A DNA stretch of 64,000 nt from Burkholderia contaminans (lineage in GTDB: Bacteria > Pseudomonadota > Gammaproteobacteria > Burkholderiales > Burkholderiaceae). A program made the translations under genes and the position numbers. Location of the stretch: assembly GCF_029633825.1 (NCBI RefSeq), contig NZ_CP090640.1, forward strand, positions 3,658,001 through 3,722,000, written 5' to 3'. Shown piece by piece: positions 52,639 through 63,373 of the stretch. Below the pieces are notes generated by a model. That model was not told the DNA's origin. It searched no databases and saw nothing but the letters and a program-made list of their open reading frames with translations. The stretch's first letter is position 1, and the number at the start of each line of letters is the position of its first letter.

Positions 52639-53082
52639 ATGTACAGAACGCTCAGATCCATCACCGTCGCCACGGCCATTTCCGTCGCGGCGCTTGCGAT
52701 GCCTGGCCGCGCCATGGCCGCCCCGCCCGCCACGACGTCTCAACCGGCAGAAACGCCACCGATGGAAATGTACGCGGTCGAGCTGCCCTTTGCCGGCATC
52801 GTGGATGCGGCCCGGTCATGGTTGACGAAGAATGGAATGGTTGTGATTTCCGAGGAGCACGTGATTGCTGGAGAAGACAACACCAGCCATTACCGTTACC
52901 TGATCGTCGTGACGCCGGCGAAATCGAGTCCGAACAAATCCTACCTCACGGTCGAAGTCTCGATGGGCGAGACGCCCCCGCCGCACGCCGCTGCCGCGCC
53001 ACGAGACGAGTTGCACGCGTTCATCAGGCAACTCGGCGAAAAACTCGGCGTTGCTCCGCAATTCGTCAGGGCGGCAAAGTAG
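52639..53082 (+). CDS. Small secreted protein, unknown function
   Basis: A 147-residue protein with an N-terminal signal peptide ('ITVATAISVAALAMPGRAMA', cleavage after AMA likely), then a mixed alpha/beta part ('PFAGIVDAARSWLTKNGMVV', 'RYLIVVTPAKSSPNKSYLTV'). No family recognised. The ATG at 52639 (MYRTLRS) was chosen because the longer frame starts with TTG at 52615. No strong ribosome binding site precedes it. Between the phasin and pyruvate dehydrogenase clusters. Confidence 0.7.
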   Translation: MYRTLRSITVATAISVAALAMPGRAMAAPPATTSQPAETPPMEMYAVELPFAGIVDAARSWLTKNGMVVISEEHVIAGEDNTSHYRYLIVVTPAKSSPNKSYLTVEVSMGETPPPHAAAAPRDELHAFIRQLGEKLGVAPQFVRAAK

Positions 53083-53167
53083 ATCCCGCCGCTCTGCGTG
53101 TGCGCGGACCGCGCCTTCGGCAGAGGCCGCCCCGCTCTGCTCTGTTCTGCTCTGGGCTATGCAGCAA

Positions 53168-53208
53168 TAAAAACGCCGCCGCCCGGTTGCCCGAGCGGCG
53201 GCGTTTTT
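53168..53208. terminator. Bidirectional terminator between the small secreted protein and lpdA
   Basis: AAAAACGCCGCCGC and GCGGCGGCGTTTTT around a short CCGGTTGCCCGA loop. It lies 85 bases after the rightward gene and 34 bases after the lpdA stop, so it serves both strands. Confidence 0.92.
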
Positions 53209-53242
53209 CATGGCCAGCACCTGACCGGCCGAGCCGGCCGCG

Positions 53243-55009
53243 TCACTTCTTGCGTTGCGGCGGCAGGTCGGTACAGACGCCTTCGTACAGCTCGGCGGCC
53301 ATGCCAACCGATTCGCCGAGCGTCGGGTGCGGATGGATCGTCTTGCCGATGTCTTCCGCGTCCGCGCCCATCTCGACGGCGAGGCACACTTCACTGATCA
53401 GGTCGCCCGCGTTCAGGCCGACGATGGCACCACCGATCACGCGATGGGTTTCCTCGTCGAAGATCAGCTTCGTGAAGCCTTCGTCACGGCCGTTCGCGAT
53501 CGCGCGGCCCGAAGCGGCCCACGGGAACACGGCCTTGCCGTACTTGATGCCTTCGGCCTTGCACTGGTCTTCCGTCTTGCCGGCCCATGCCACTTCCGGA
53601 TCGGTGTATGCCACCGACGGAATCTGCAGTGCGTCGAAGTACGCCTTCTCGCCGTGCGCGGCTTCCGCTGCGACGTGGCCTTCATGCACGGCCTTGTGCG
53701 CGAGCATCGGCTGGCCGACGATATCGCCGATCGCGAAGATGTGCGGGACGTTCGTGCGCATCTGCTTGTCGACGTCGATGAAGCCGCGATCCGTGACGGC
53801 GACGCCAGCCTTGTCGGCGCCGATCTTCTTGCCGTTCGGGCTGCGGCCCACCGCGACGAGCACGAGGTCGTAGCGCTGCGCTTCCGCCGGGGCCTTCTCG
53901 CCCTCGAACTTCACGTAGATGCCGTCTTCCTTCGCTTCCGCGCCGACCGTCTTGGTCTTCAGCATCACGTTGCCGAAGCGCTTCGCGTTGTACTTTTCCC
54001 AGACCTTCACGAGATCGCGGTCGGCGCCCATCATCAGGCCGTCCATCATTTCGACGACGTCGATCTCGGCGCCGAGCGTCGAGTACACCGTGGCCATTTC
54101 GAGGCCGATGATGCCGCCGCCGATCACGAGCATGCGCTTGGGCAGCTGGCGCAGTTCGAGTGCGCCGGTCGAATCGACGACGCGCGGGTCTTCCGGCATG
54201 AACGGCAGCTTCACGGCCTGCGAGCCCGCAGCGATGATCGCCTGCTTGAACTTCACGACCTTCTTGCCGTTTTCGCCCTGCACTTCCATGTGATACGGAT
54301 CGACGAATGCGCCGACGCCCGTGACCACTTCGACCTTGCGTGCTTTCGCCATGCCGGCGAGGCCCGTCGTCAGTTTCTTGACGACGCCGCCCTTGAAGTC
54401 GCGCAGCTTGTCGAGATCGACTTCCGGCTTGCCGAACGTGATGCCGTGCGACGCGAGCGCCGCGGCTTCCTCGACGACGAGCGACGTATGCAGCAGCGCT
54501 TTCGACGGGATGCAGCCCACGTTCAGGCACACGCCGCCGAGCGTCGAGTAGCGTTCGACGAGCACCGTCTTCATGCCGAGGTCGGCGGCGCGGAACGCGG
54601 CCGAGTAGCCGCCGGGGCCGGCGCCGAGCACGAGCATGTCGCACTCGATGTCGGCTGCACCGGCGTAGCTGCCGGCTTGCGGCGCGGGCGCCGGAGCGGC
54701 TGCGGCCGGCGCCGGTGCAGCTGCTGCGGGCTTGGCTGCTTCGGGTGCTTTCGCGGGAGCGGCGGCGCCAGCCGATGCTTCGACGATGGCGATGACGGTG
54801 CCTTGCGAGACTTTCTCGCCGGCTTTGACCTTGATTTCCTTGACGGTGCCGGCGACGTCGCTGGGCACTTCCATGGAGGCTTTATCGGATTCGAGCGTGA
54901 TGAGCGTTTGCTCTTTTTCGATCACGTCGCCGGGTTTGACGTTGACTTCGATGACATCGACGCCGCTGAAATCGCCGATATCCGGAACCTTGACTTCGAT
55001 GAGACTCAT
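53243..55009 (-). CDS. lpdA: Dihydrolipoyl dehydrogenase (E3) with N-terminal lipoyl domain
   Basis: FAD enzyme that reoxidises the lipoamide of the pyruvate dehydrogenase complex. Residues 1-75 form a lipoyl domain (lipoylated K43 in 'ESDKASM'), followed by an Ala/Pro linker, then the flavoprotein with the redox pair in '[12 protein letters not shown]' and the C-terminal 'HPHPTLGES'. At 588 residues it is longer than E. coli Lpd (474) because of the fused lipoyl domain, a form common in betaproteobacteria. The start at 55009 ([12 protein letters not shown]) was chosen by domain. 281 bases downstream of aceF. Confidence 0.97.
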   Translation of the reverse strand: MSLIEVKVPDIGDFSGVDVIEVNVKPGDVIEKEQTLITLESDKASMEVPSDVAGTVKEIKVKAGEKVSQGTVIAIVEASAGAAAPAKAPEAAKPAAAAPAPAAAAPAPAPQAGSYAGAADIECDMLVLGAGPGGYSAAFRAADLGMKTVLVERYSTLGGVCLNVGCIPSKALLHTSLVVEEAAALASHGITFGKPEVDLDKLRDFKGGVVKKLTTGLAGMAKARKVEVVTGVGAFVDPYHMEVQGENGKKVVKFKQAIIAAGSQAVKLPFMPEDPRVVDSTGALELRQLPKRMLVIGGGIIGLEMATVYSTLGAEIDVVEMMDGLMMGADRDLVKVWEKYNAKRFGNVMLKTKTVGAEAKEDGIYVKFEGEKAPAEAQRYDLVLVAVGRSPNGKKIGADKAGVAVTDRGFIDVDKQMRTNVPHIFAIGDIVGQPMLAHKAVHEGHVAAEAAHGEKAYFDALQIPSVAYTDPEVAWAGKTEDQCKAEGIKYGKAVFPWAASGRAIANGRDEGFTKLIFDEETHRVIGGAIVGLNAGDLISEVCLAVEMGADAEDIGKTIHPHPTLGESVGMAAELYEGVCTDLPPQRKK

Positions 55010-55145
55010 TACTGTCCCCTTCTTGATTAGCTGCAGACAGAGGGGGAGGAACCCGCAGAAGAAACCCGCAACGACGGCCTGGCAAAAGAACGCGAACTTG
55101 GGCAGGACCACCTTTGCCGTCCGCCCAAGGACGCGCCTTTCTTTT

Positions 55146-55180
55146 GGTTACTTTTCTTTGGAAGACAAAGAAAAGTGACC
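55146..55180. repeat. Palindromic repeat element between aceF and lpdA
   Basis: GGTTACTTTTCTTTG (55146-55160), loop GAAGA, CAAAGAAAAGTGACC (55166-55180): a 15-bp inverted repeat with one G-T pair. It is flanked by GC-rich CCGCCCCGCGCAGGGGCG (55183 on) and 'GACGCTAATAGACCGTTAGC'. I recall near-identical copies in many intergenic regions of Burkholderia genomes, so this is probably a dispersed repeat, not a gene-specific signal. Confidence 0.85.
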
Positions 55181-55290
55181 GCCGCCCCGCGCAGGGGCGA
55201 CGCTAATAGACCGTTAGCAAAACAGGTTCAACGACAGAGCGTGGATAACAAACAAAAAACCCACGCCCCCGCGAGCCACTCCCACGCTCA

Positions 55291-56940
55291 TCAAAGAATG
55301 ATGCGACGGAAATCGGCAAGCAACGCGCCGAGATACGCATTGAACCGCGCGGCTTCCGCGCCATCGATCACGCGATGGTCATACGACAGCGACAGCGGCA
55401 GCGTGAGCCGCGGCACGAACTGCTTGCCGTCCCACACCGGCTTCATCTGGCCGCGCGACAACCCGAGGATCGCCACTTCCGGCGCATTGATGATCGGCGT
55501 GAAGTTCGTGCCACCGATGCCGCCGAGCGACGAGATCGAGAAGCAGCCGCCCTGCATCTGGTCCGGCTTCAGCTTGCCGTCGCGTGCCGCCTTCGACAGC
55601 TCGGCCATTTCCTTCGCGATATCGACGAGACCCTTCTTGTCCGCATCGCGGATCACCGGCACGACCAGACCGTTCGGCGTATCCGCGGCAAAACCGATGT
55701 GGTAGTACTGCTTGAACACCAGGTTGTCGCCGTCGAGGCTTGCGTTGAACGTCGGGAATTTCTTCAGTGCAGCAACGACTGCCTTGATCACGAACGCGAG
55801 CATCGTGAACTTCACGCCCGCCTTCTCGTGTTCCTTGTTCAGTTGCACCCGCAGCGCTTCGAGCTCGGTGATGTCCGCTTCGTCGTTGTTCGTGACGTGC
55901 GGGATCATCACCCAGTTGCGATGCAGGTTCGCACCCGAGATCTTCTTGATGCGCGACAGCGGCTTCGCTTCGAACGGGCCGAACTTCGAGAAGTCGACCT
56001 TCGGCCACGGCAGCAGGTTCAGCTCGCCGCCGCCTGCCGGCGCGGCAGCCGCGGCCGGTGCTGCGCGCTGGCCGGTCATCACGCCCTTCACGAAGCTCGT
56101 GACGTCTTCCTTCGTAATACGGCCCTTCGGACCCGAACCCTGTACGCGTGCGACTTCGACGCCGAGCTCGCGCGCGAACTTGCGCACCGACGGCGATGCG
56201 TGGCTGGCGCGGTATTCGCCCGACTGCGCAGCGGCCGGAGCCGGCGCAGCAGCAGCCGGTGCCGGGGCGGCCTGCGCGGGTGCGGCGGCAGGTGCCGGCG
56301 CCGGAGCGGCAGCGGCCGGAGCCGGTGCGCTCGCCTGCGGTGCGGCAGCAGCGGCACCTGCGGCTTCGAGCAGCACGATCAGCGTGCCTTCCGACACCGA
56401 ATCGCCCACCTTGACCTTGATGTCCTTGACGACACCTGCCGCCGGGCTCGGCACGTCCATCGTCGCCTTGTCCGACTCGAGCGTGACGAGCGACTGCTCC
56501 TTCTCGACCGTGTCGCCGACCTTCACGCCGATCTCGATCACCGGCACATCCTTGTAGTCGCCGATGTCGGGGACCTTCACTTCGAGCGTGCCGCCGGCTG
56601 CTGCCGGTGCGGCCGCCGGTGCTGCAGCAGCCGGTGCCGGCGCTGCCGCCGGAGCCGGAGCAGCAGCGGGCGCGGCCGAGCCGTTCGCCTGCGCCGCGGC
56701 GCCGCCTTCGAGCAGGATGATCAGCGAGCCTTCCGACACGGAATCACCCACCTTGACCTTGATTTCCTTCACGACGCCGCCGACCGGGCTCGGCACGTCC
56801 ATCGTCGCCTTGTCCGACTCGAGCGTGACGAGCGACTGCTCCGGCTCGACGGTATCGCCGACCTTCACGCCGATCTCGATCACCGGCACATCCTTGTAAT
56901 CGCCGATATCCGGCACCTTCACTTCGATCGCTTGACTCAT
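55291..56940 (-). CDS. aceF: Pyruvate dehydrogenase E2, dihydrolipoyl acetyltransferase
   Basis: Core acetyltransferase (549 residues). It has two N-terminal lipoyl domains (lipoylated K44 and K158) joined by Ala/Pro linkers, an E1/E3-binding domain ('[17 protein letters not shown]'), and the catalytic domain ending in '[14 protein letters not shown]'. The lipoyl domains share 24-base and longer runs of identity, implying recent duplication or conversion. The start at 56940 is the first ATG of the domain. 68 bases after aceE. Confidence 0.97.
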   Translation of the reverse strand: MSQAIEVKVPDIGDYKDVPVIEIGVKVGDTVEPEQSLVTLESDKATMDVPSPVGGVVKEIKVKVGDSVSEGSLIILLEGGAAAQANGSAAPAAAPAPAAAPAPAAAAPAAAPAAAGGTLEVKVPDIGDYKDVPVIEIGVKVGDTVEKEQSLVTLESDKATMDVPSPAAGVVKDIKVKVGDSVSEGTLIVLLEAAGAAAAAPQASAPAPAAAAPAPAPAAAPAQAAPAPAAAAPAPAAAQSGEYRASHASPSVRKFARELGVEVARVQGSGPKGRITKEDVTSFVKGVMTGQRAAPAAAAAPAGGGELNLLPWPKVDFSKFGPFEAKPLSRIKKISGANLHRNWVMIPHVTNNDEADITELEALRVQLNKEHEKAGVKFTMLAFVIKAVVAALKKFPTFNASLDGDNLVFKQYYHIGFAADTPNGLVVPVIRDADKKGLVDIAKEMAELSKAARDGKLKPDQMQGGCFSISSLGGIGGTNFTPIINAPEVAILGLSRGQMKPVWDGKQFVPRLTLPLSLSYDHRVIDGAEAARFNAYLGALLADFRRIIL

Positions 56941-57008
56941 CTGTTTCTGTCTCCATGGCCGCGCGCGCCCCTCGCGGAAGCGGCGCGCGGCATCACACGG
57001 CGTGTGCG

Positions 57009-59705
57009 TTAAACGGTCATCGGGTTGGGCTTCGACGGATCGAGGTTGTACTTGGCGATCGCTTCCGCGACCACCTTGCGCTCGATCGTGCCCTCGTCGG
57101 CCAGCGCGTTGAGCGCGGCGACGGTGACCCAGTGACGGTCGACCTCGAAGAAGTGACGCAGCTTCTCGCGGGTGTCCGAACGGCCGAAGCCGTCCGTGCC
57201 CAGCACGACGAAGCGGCGATCGATCTGGCCGCGGATCTGGTCGACCAGCGCACGGACGTAGTCGGTCGATGCGATGACCGGGCCCTGCGTGTCCTTCAGG
57301 CACTTCTGCACGTGCGACAGACGACGCTCTTCGGTCGGATGGAGCAGGTTCCAGCGTTCGACCTGGTGGCCTTCACGCGCGAGCTCGGTGAAGCTCGGCA
57401 CGCTCCACAGGTCGGCGGCGACGCCCCAGTCGTTCTTCAGCAGCTCGGCGGCGGCGATCACTTCGTTGAAGATCGTACCTGCGCCCAGCAGCTGGACGCG
57501 CGGCGCCTTCTTGTCGGCATCGGCCTTCTTGAACGCGTACATGCCCTTGATGATGTCGGCCGCCACGTGCTCGCCCTGCGGAATCGCCGGGTGCTCGTAG
57601 TTCTCGTTCATCACCGTGATGTAGTAGTACACGTCTTCCTGGTCCTGCACCATGCGGCGCAGGCCGTCCTGGACGATCACGGCGAGCTCGTAGCCGAACG
57701 TCGGGTCGTAGCTCACGCAGTTCGGCACCGATGCCGCCCACAGGAGCGAGTGGCCGTCTTCGTGCTGCAGGCCTTCGCCGTTCAGCGTCGTGCGGCCCGC
57801 GGTACCGCCGAGCAGGAAGCCGCGCGAACGCATGTCGCCCGCGGCCCATGCCAGGTCGCCGATCCGCTGGAAGCCGAACATCGAATAGAAGATGTAGAAC
57901 GGCACCATGATCTCGCCGTGCGTCGAGTACGACGTCGCCGCCGCGATCCAGTCGCACATGCCACCCGCTTCGTTGATGCCTTCCTGCAGGATCTGGCCGG
58001 TTTCCGATTCCTTGTAGAACATCAGCTGGTCGGAATCTTCCGGCACGTACTTCTGGCCCTGCTGGTTCCAGATGCCGATCTGGCGGAACAGGCCTTCCAT
58101 GCCGAACGTACGCGATTCGTCCGGGACGATCGGCACGACGCGCTTGCCGAGCGCCTTGTCCTTCAGCAGGATGTTCAGGATCCGCACGAACGCCATCGTC
58201 GTCGAGATCTCGCGGCCTTCGCCCGTGCCCTTCAGCAGCGGCTCGAATGCGTCGAGCGCCGGCACCGGCAGCGACGTCGCCTTCTCGCGGCGGTGCGGCA
58301 GGTAGCCGCCGAGGTCCATGCGCTGCTTGCGCATGTATTCGAGTTCCTTCGAGCCTTCCTCGAACTTCAGGTACGGCACGTCGGCGATCTGCTCGTCGGT
58401 GATCGGCAGGCGGAACTGGTCACGGAACTTCTTCAGTTGCTCGACCGGCAGCTTCTTCTGCTGGTGCGTGATGTTCATCGCCTGGCCCGACTCGCCCATC
58501 CCGTAGCCCTTGATGGTCTTCGCGAGGATGACGGTCGGCGCGCCCTTCGTGTTCGTGGCTTCGTGGAAAGCCGCGTAGATCTTGTGCGGATCGTGGCCGC
58601 CGCGGTTCAGCGCCCAGATGTCGTCGTCCGACCAGTCGGCGACGAGCGCCTTCAGCTCAGGCGTGTTGAAGAAGTGCTCGCGCACGAACGCGCCGGATTC
58701 CGACTTGTACGTCTGGTACTCGCCGTCGACGACTTCCATCATGCGGCGCATCAGCGCGCCCGACTTGTCGCGTGCGAACAGCGCATCCCAGCGGCTGCCC
58801 CAGATGACCTTGATCACGTTCCAGCCGGCACCGCGGAATTCCGATTCGAGTTCCTGGATGATCTTGCCGTTGCCGCGCACCGGGCCGTCAAGACGCTGCA
58901 GGTTGCAGTTGATCACGAACACGAGGTTGTCGAGCTTCTCGCGGCTCGCCATCCCGATCGCGCCGAGCGATTCCGGTTCGTCCGTCTCGCCGTCGCCGAG
59001 GAATGCCCACACCTTGCGGCCTTCCGTCTTCGTGATGCCGCGCGCTTCCAGGTACTTCATGAAGCGGGCCTGGTAGATCGCCATGATCGGGCCGAGGCCC
59101 ATCGACACGGTCGGGAACTGCCAGAAGTCCGGCATCAGCCACGGGTGCGGGTACGACGAAATGCCGTTGCCGTCGACTTCCTGGCGGAAGTTGTCGAGCT
59201 GCTCTTCCTTCAGGCGGCCGAGCAGGAACGCGCGCGAGTAGACGCCCGGCGACGAGTGGCCCTGCACGAACACGAGATCGCCGCCGTGCTGCTCGGACGC
59301 TGCGTGCCAGAAGTGGTTGTAGCCGACGTCATAGAGCGTCGCGGCCGACGCGAACGACGCGATGTGGCCGCCGACGTTCGTGTCCTTGCCTGCACGCAGC
59401 ACCATCGCCAGCGCGTTCCAGCGCGTGTACGAACGGATGCGGTGCTCGATGTCCTGGTCGCCCGGGATCTTCGCCTGCGCGGCGACCGGGATCGTGTTGA
59501 TGTACGGGGTATTCGCGGAAAACGGCAGGTGTTCGCCGTGCATGCGGGCGAATTCGATCTGCTTTTCGATCAGGTAGTGCGCGCGGCCAGTGCCCACGGA
59601 GGAGATTACGCCGTCGAGCGACTCGAGCCATTCGACGGTTTCTTGCGGGTCGTCGTCATGTTCGGCGGCGACATATTTCATCACTTCGTTCGGTACAGCG
59701 GACAT
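57009..59705 (-). CDS. aceE: Pyruvate dehydrogenase E1, homodimeric type
   Basis: Thiamine-diphosphate enzyme (898 residues, E. coli 887) that decarboxylates pyruvate. The thiamine motif '[16 protein letters not shown]' with '[14 protein letters not shown]' and '[10 protein letters not shown]' (as '[14 protein letters not shown]') are intact. It heads aceE-aceF-lpdA. A minus-strand TACAAT (59788-59793) with TTGCGC (59812-59817) 18 bases away is a plausible promoter, and AGGAGA precedes the ATG. No pdhR gene is adjacent; the divergent neighbour is a two-component system. Confidence 0.98.
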   Translation of the reverse strand: MSAVPNEVMKYVAAEHDDDPQETVEWLESLDGVISSVGTGRAHYLIEKQIEFARMHGEHLPFSANTPYINTIPVAAQAKIPGDQDIEHRIRSYTRWNALAMVLRAGKDTNVGGHIASFASAATLYDVGYNHFWHAASEQHGGDLVFVQGHSSPGVYSRAFLLGRLKEEQLDNFRQEVDGNGISSYPHPWLMPDFWQFPTVSMGLGPIMAIYQARFMKYLEARGITKTEGRKVWAFLGDGETDEPESLGAIGMASREKLDNLVFVINCNLQRLDGPVRGNGKIIQELESEFRGAGWNVIKVIWGSRWDALFARDKSGALMRRMMEVVDGEYQTYKSESGAFVREHFFNTPELKALVADWSDDDIWALNRGGHDPHKIYAAFHEATNTKGAPTVILAKTIKGYGMGESGQAMNITHQQKKLPVEQLKKFRDQFRLPITDEQIADVPYLKFEEGSKELEYMRKQRMDLGGYLPHRREKATSLPVPALDAFEPLLKGTGEGREISTTMAFVRILNILLKDKALGKRVVPIVPDESRTFGMEGLFRQIGIWNQQGQKYVPEDSDQLMFYKESETGQILQEGINEAGGMCDWIAAATSYSTHGEIMVPFYIFYSMFGFQRIGDLAWAAGDMRSRGFLLGGTAGRTTLNGEGLQHEDGHSLLWAASVPNCVSYDPTFGYELAVIVQDGLRRMVQDQEDVYYYITVMNENYEHPAIPQGEHVAADIIKGMYAFKKADADKKAPRVQLLGAGTIFNEVIAAAELLKNDWGVAADLWSVPSFTELAREGHQVERWNLLHPTEERRLSHVQKCLKDTQGPVIASTDYVRALVDQIRGQIDRRFVVLGTDGFGRSDTREKLRHFFEVDRHWVTVAALNALADEGTIERKVVAEAIAKYNLDPSKPNPMTV

Positions 59706-59927
59706 TCTCGTCTCCTGGGTCCTGGAATGTGAGGATCGCTCTCGTGCAGACGACGCGACGCGACCGGCTGCGGGCAAGCTCCGACGGATTGTAATGAGCG
59801 TGCGCGGGCCGGCGCAACAAAATTTTCGAATCGTGAGATCTTTTCTCGCAATGCGGAATATTGCTGCGCTGCACCCATATTTCGGGGCTCTCCGGCGCGT
59901 CGCGGCTGAACAAATCCGTTTCCGTTC

Positions 59928-59972
59928 AACATATCCGGTATAGGTTTTCCATGTATTGCGCTGCGCTACAAT
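59928..59972 (+). promoter_or_regulatory. aceE/kinase divergent region: imperfect palindrome and -10 box
   Basis: AACATATCCGGTATAGGTT (59928-59946) is a 9-1-9 imperfect palindrome (7 of 9 pairs). TACAAT at 59967-59972 ends 6 bases before the kinase ATG, so transcription would start at or near the ATG. The -35 is weak (TTTTCC, 59945-59950). Confidence 0.4.
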
Positions 59973-59978
59973 CCTGCC

Positions 59979-62495
59979 ATGTTGACCGATCGGCTTTTCG
60001 CACGCTCGGCGCGACCGTCGGGCCCGCCGGCGGAGTCGCAGCCGTCCCGTTGGCACCACGGACCGTGGTGGTCCAATTCCTATTTGCTGACGCCCCTGCT
60101 GTCGATCCTGGTGTTCCTGGTGGTGATGAGCCTCATCCTGTGGAGCCTCAATCGCCGCGAACAACAGCAGCAGGAAGACACCCTCTTCCGTAACGTCGCG
60201 TGGGCGCAGCAGCAGATCCGCCTGTCGATGACGGGCGCGCAGGAACAGCTCCAGGCGGTGTCGCGCGATCTCGCCTCCGGCCGTCTCGACCAGAACGCGT
60301 TCCAGATGGCCGTCGCGGACGTGATGCAAACGCATCCGGAAATCCTCTACCTGAACTGGTACACGTCGCCCGGCGTGCAGCGCTGGCCGACCGTCCATCC
60401 GCCGCTGCTCGGCCAGCGGCTCGCGAAGCCCGGCGACGCGCAGATGCAGGATGCCGTGCGCGGCGCGTACGACGAGGCGCGCAGCACGCGCCGCCAGGCC
60501 TATTCGCCGCTGATCTACGACGACTTCGGCAACGGCTTCATCACGCTGCAGACACCGGTGATGCGCGGCGACCGCGAGTACCTCGGCTCGATCGCCGCGG
60601 TGTTCTCGGTCGAAGGCATCCTGAAGCACGACATCCCGCAGGAGCTGTCGTCGAAGTACAAGATCTCGATCACCGACGCGAACAACCGCGAGCTGTCGTC
60701 CACGTCGACGCGCCCGCGCCTGCCGCGCGACTCGCACTACGACCTGCCGCTCGACCCGCCCGGCCAGGGGCTGACCGTGCGCGTGTACGCATTCCCGCAG
60801 CTCACGAACCTGACCAACAACACGCTCGTGTGGCTCGTCGCGGGCCTGTCGTGCTTCGTGCTGTGGAGCCTCTGGAGCCTGTGGAAGCACACGCGCCAGC
60901 GCTTCGAGGCGCAGCAGGCGCTGTACGCGGAAGCGTTCTTCCGCCGCGCGATGGAAAACTCGGTGCTGATCGGCATGCGCGTGCTCGACATGCACGGCCG
61001 CATCACGCACGTGAACCCCGCGTTCTGCCGGATGACGGGCTGGGACGAAACCGACCTCGTCGGCAAGGTCGCGCCGTTCCCGTACTGGCCGCGCGACGCG
61101 TACCCGGAAATGCAGCGCCAGCTCGACATGACGCTGCGCGGCAAGGCGCCGAGCTCGGGTTTCGAGCTGCGCGTGCGGCGCAAGAACGGCACGCTGTTCC
61201 ATGCGCGCCTCTATGTCTCCCCGCTGATCGACAGCTCGGGCCGCCAGACCGGCTGGATGTCGTCGATGACCGACATCACCGAGCCGAAGCGCGCGCGCGA
61301 AGAACTCGCTGCCGCGCACGAGCGCTTCACGACCGTACTCGAAAGCCTCGACGCCGCGGTGTCGGTGCTGGCCGCCGACGAGGCCGAGCTGCTGTTCGCG
61401 AACCGCTACTACCGCCACCTGTTCGGCATTCGCCCGGACGGCCATCTCGAGCTGTCGGGCGGCGGCTTCGACCGTGCGCAGGCATCGTCCGACTCGATCG
61501 ACATGGTCGACGCGTTCGCGGGCCTGCCGGCCGCCGCGCTGACGAGCAGCACGGCGGACGCGCAGGAGGTGTACGTCGAGAGCATCCAGAAGTGGTTCGA
61601 GGTGCGCCGCCAGTACATCCAGTGGGTGGACGGCCACCTCGCGCAGATGCAGATCGCGACCGACATCACGACCCGCAAGAAGGCGCAGGAACTCGCGCAC
61701 CAGCAGGAAGAGAAGCTGCAGTTCACGAGCCGATTGATGACGATGGGTGAAATGGCGTCGTCGATTGCTCACGAATTGAACCAGCCGCTCGCCGCGATCA
61801 ACAACTACTGCTCGGGCACGCTCGCGCTCGTGAAGAGCGGCCGCGGCACGCCGGAGACGCTGCAGCCCGCGCTGGAAAAGACCGCGCAGCAGGCGCTGCG
61901 CGCGGGGATGATCGTCAAGCGGATCCGTGAATTCGTGAAGCGCAGCGAGCCGAAGCGCCAGCCGGCGCGGGTCGCGGACATCGTCGCCGATGCGGTCGGG
62001 CTCGCCGAAATCGAGGCCAGGAAGCGCAGGATCCGGATCGTCACGGAAATCCTCGCAAGAATGCCTATTATTTATGTCGACCCCGTGCTGATCGAGCAGG
62101 TGCTCGTGAACCTGATGAAGAACGCGGCCGAGGCAATGGCCGACGTGAAGCCGGCGTCGGTGGACGGCGTGATCCGCGTCGTCGCCGATATCGAGGCGGG
62201 CTTCGTCGACATCCGCGTGATCGACCAGGGCCCGGGCGTCGACGAAGCGACCGCCGAGCGCCTGTTTGAACCGTTTTACAGCACCAAGTCCGATGGCATG
62301 GGCATGGGGCTGAATATCTGCCGTTCGATCATCGAATCGCATCGGGGGCGTCTGTGGGTGGTCAACAACGTCGAGCCGGATGGCCGCATATCCGGCGCAA
62401 CGTTCCACTGCAGCCTGCCCATTGGGGAACCCGCTGATCTCGGCCAAGGGGGGCGCGAGGCATCGGCATCACATACCGTTACGGGAGAACTATGA
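59979..62495 (+). CDS. PAS-domain sensor histidine kinase, FixL-like
   Basis: An 838-residue membrane sensor. A first membrane helix lies at about residues 36-57, a periplasmic sensor (Cache-like, about 60-280) and a second membrane helix follow ('LVWLVAGLSCFVLWSLW'). Two PAS-type domains lead to the kinase core with the phospho-accepting H598 in 'SIAHELNQPLAA' and the ATPase N-box 'LVNLMKNAAEAM' and 'GPGVDEA'. In form it resembles FixL, and homologues next to aceE belong to the fixLJ type reported in Burkholderia dolosa as a virulence regulator, but see the missing heme histidine in findings. The stop overlaps the regulator start by 4 bases (ATGA). Confidence 0.88.
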   Translation: MLTDRLFARSARPSGPPAESQPSRWHHGPWWSNSYLLTPLLSILVFLVVMSLILWSLNRREQQQQEDTLFRNVAWAQQQIRLSMTGAQEQLQAVSRDLASGRLDQNAFQMAVADVMQTHPEILYLNWYTSPGVQRWPTVHPPLLGQRLAKPGDAQMQDAVRGAYDEARSTRRQAYSPLIYDDFGNGFITLQTPVMRGDREYLGSIAAVFSVEGILKHDIPQELSSKYKISITDANNRELSSTSTRPRLPRDSHYDLPLDPPGQGLTVRVYAFPQLTNLTNNTLVWLVAGLSCFVLWSLWSLWKHTRQRFEAQQALYAEAFFRRAMENSVLIGMRVLDMHGRITHVNPAFCRMTGWDETDLVGKVAPFPYWPRDAYPEMQRQLDMTLRGKAPSSGFELRVRRKNGTLFHARLYVSPLIDSSGRQTGWMSSMTDITEPKRAREELAAAHERFTTVLESLDAAVSVLAADEAELLFANRYYRHLFGIRPDGHLELSGGGFDRAQASSDSIDMVDAFAGLPAAALTSSTADAQEVYVESIQKWFEVRRQYIQWVDGHLAQMQIATDITTRKKAQELAHQQEEKLQFTSRLMTMGEMASSIAHELNQPLAAINNYCSGTLALVKSGRGTPETLQPALEKTAQQALRAGMIVKRIREFVKRSEPKRQPARVADIVADAVGLAEIEARKRRIRIVTEILARMPIIYVDPVLIEQVLVNLMKNAAEAMADVKPASVDGVIRVVADIEAGFVDIRVIDQGPGVDEATAERLFEPFYSTKSDGMGMGLNICRSIIESHRGRLWVVNNVEPDGRISGATFHCSLPIGEPADLGQGGREASASHTVTGEL

Positions 62496-63130
62496 ATAGC
62501 CCTGTCACCACCACTCAGGAAACCGTCTTTGTCGTTGACGACGACGAGGCCGTACGGGACTCGCTGCGCTGGCTGCTGGAGGCGAACGGCTATCGCGTGC
62601 AATGCTTCTCGAGCGCCGAGCAGTTCCTCGATGCCTACCAGCCTGCACAGCAGGCCGGCCAGATCGCGTGCCTGATCCTCGACGTCCGCATGTCGGGCAT
62701 GAGCGGCCTCGAACTGCAGGAGCGCCTGATTGCCGACAATGCCGCGCTGCCGATCATCTTCGTCACGGGTCACGGCGATGTGCCGATGGCCGTCTCGACG
62801 ATGAAAAAGGGTGCGATGGACTTTATCGAGAAACCGTTCGACGAAGCCGAGCTGCGCAAGCTCGTCGAGCGGATGCTCGACAAGGCCCGAAGCGAAAGCA
62901 AGAGCGTCCAGGAACAGCGTGCCGCGAGCGAACGCCTGTCGAAGCTGACCGCGCGCGAGCAGCAGGTGCTCGAACGGATCATCGCGGGCCGCCTGAACAA
63001 GCAGATCGCCGACGATCTCGGCATCAGCATCAAGACGGTCGAAGCGCACCGCGCGAACATCATGGAAAAGCTCAACGTCAACACGGTGGCCGACCTGCTG
63101 CGCCTCGCGCTGTCGAAGAAGCAGGCCTGA
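62492..63130 (+). CDS. FixJ-type response regulator (LuxR family)
   Basis: A 212-residue regulator with a receiver domain (phosphorylation site D64 in 'LILDVRMSGM', acidic 'VVDDDEAVRD' near residue 14) and a C-terminal LuxR-type helix-turn-helix ('LTAREQQVLERIIAG' to 'KQIADDLGISIKTVEAHR'). It overlaps the kinase stop by ATGA, so the two are translationally coupled. Target genes are unknown; aceEF-lpdA is the adjacent candidate. Confidence 0.93.
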   Translation: MNSPVTTTQETVFVVDDDEAVRDSLRWLLEANGYRVQCFSSAEQFLDAYQPAQQAGQIACLILDVRMSGMSGLELQERLIADNAALPIIFVTGHGDVPMAVSTMKKGAMDFIEKPFDEAELRKLVERMLDKARSESKSVQEQRAASERLSKLTAREQQVLERIIAGRLNKQIADDLGISIKTVEAHRANIMEKLNVNTVADLLRLALSKKQA

Positions 63131-63298
63131 GCGGGCGCCGGCCGCGGCGGCACTGCCCGCCCGGCCCGCAAGCCAGTGCTCCCAGCCGCCCCGCGCGATG
63201 CGGCCCACTCGCGCGGCGGCGGCCGTTCTCCCGGCGCGCGAGCGCCGCGGCCATGACGCTTTCCGTTGATTCGCTGTCGGACGGCAGCAGGCGACCGG

Positions 63299-63304
63299 TA
63301 TAAT
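63299..63304 (+). promoter_or_regulatory. -10 box (TATAAT) for folD
   Basis: Perfect TATAAT 69 bases before the folD ATG. No convincing -35 at 16-18 bases; TTGATT at 63266-63271 is too far. Confidence 0.45.
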
Positions 63305-63373
63305 TACGTGCTTTGCTGCGGCGCCTCGGGTGCCGTACGCCCGCATTCCAACTTCCCGGCAGGACCCACCACC

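Noticed and set aside
57009..62447. A very long open frame on the minus strand extending from aceE through the region opposite the sensor kinase.
   Set aside because: The part beyond 59705 lies antisense to the kinase and shows only GC-driven openness; aceE clearly starts at 59705.
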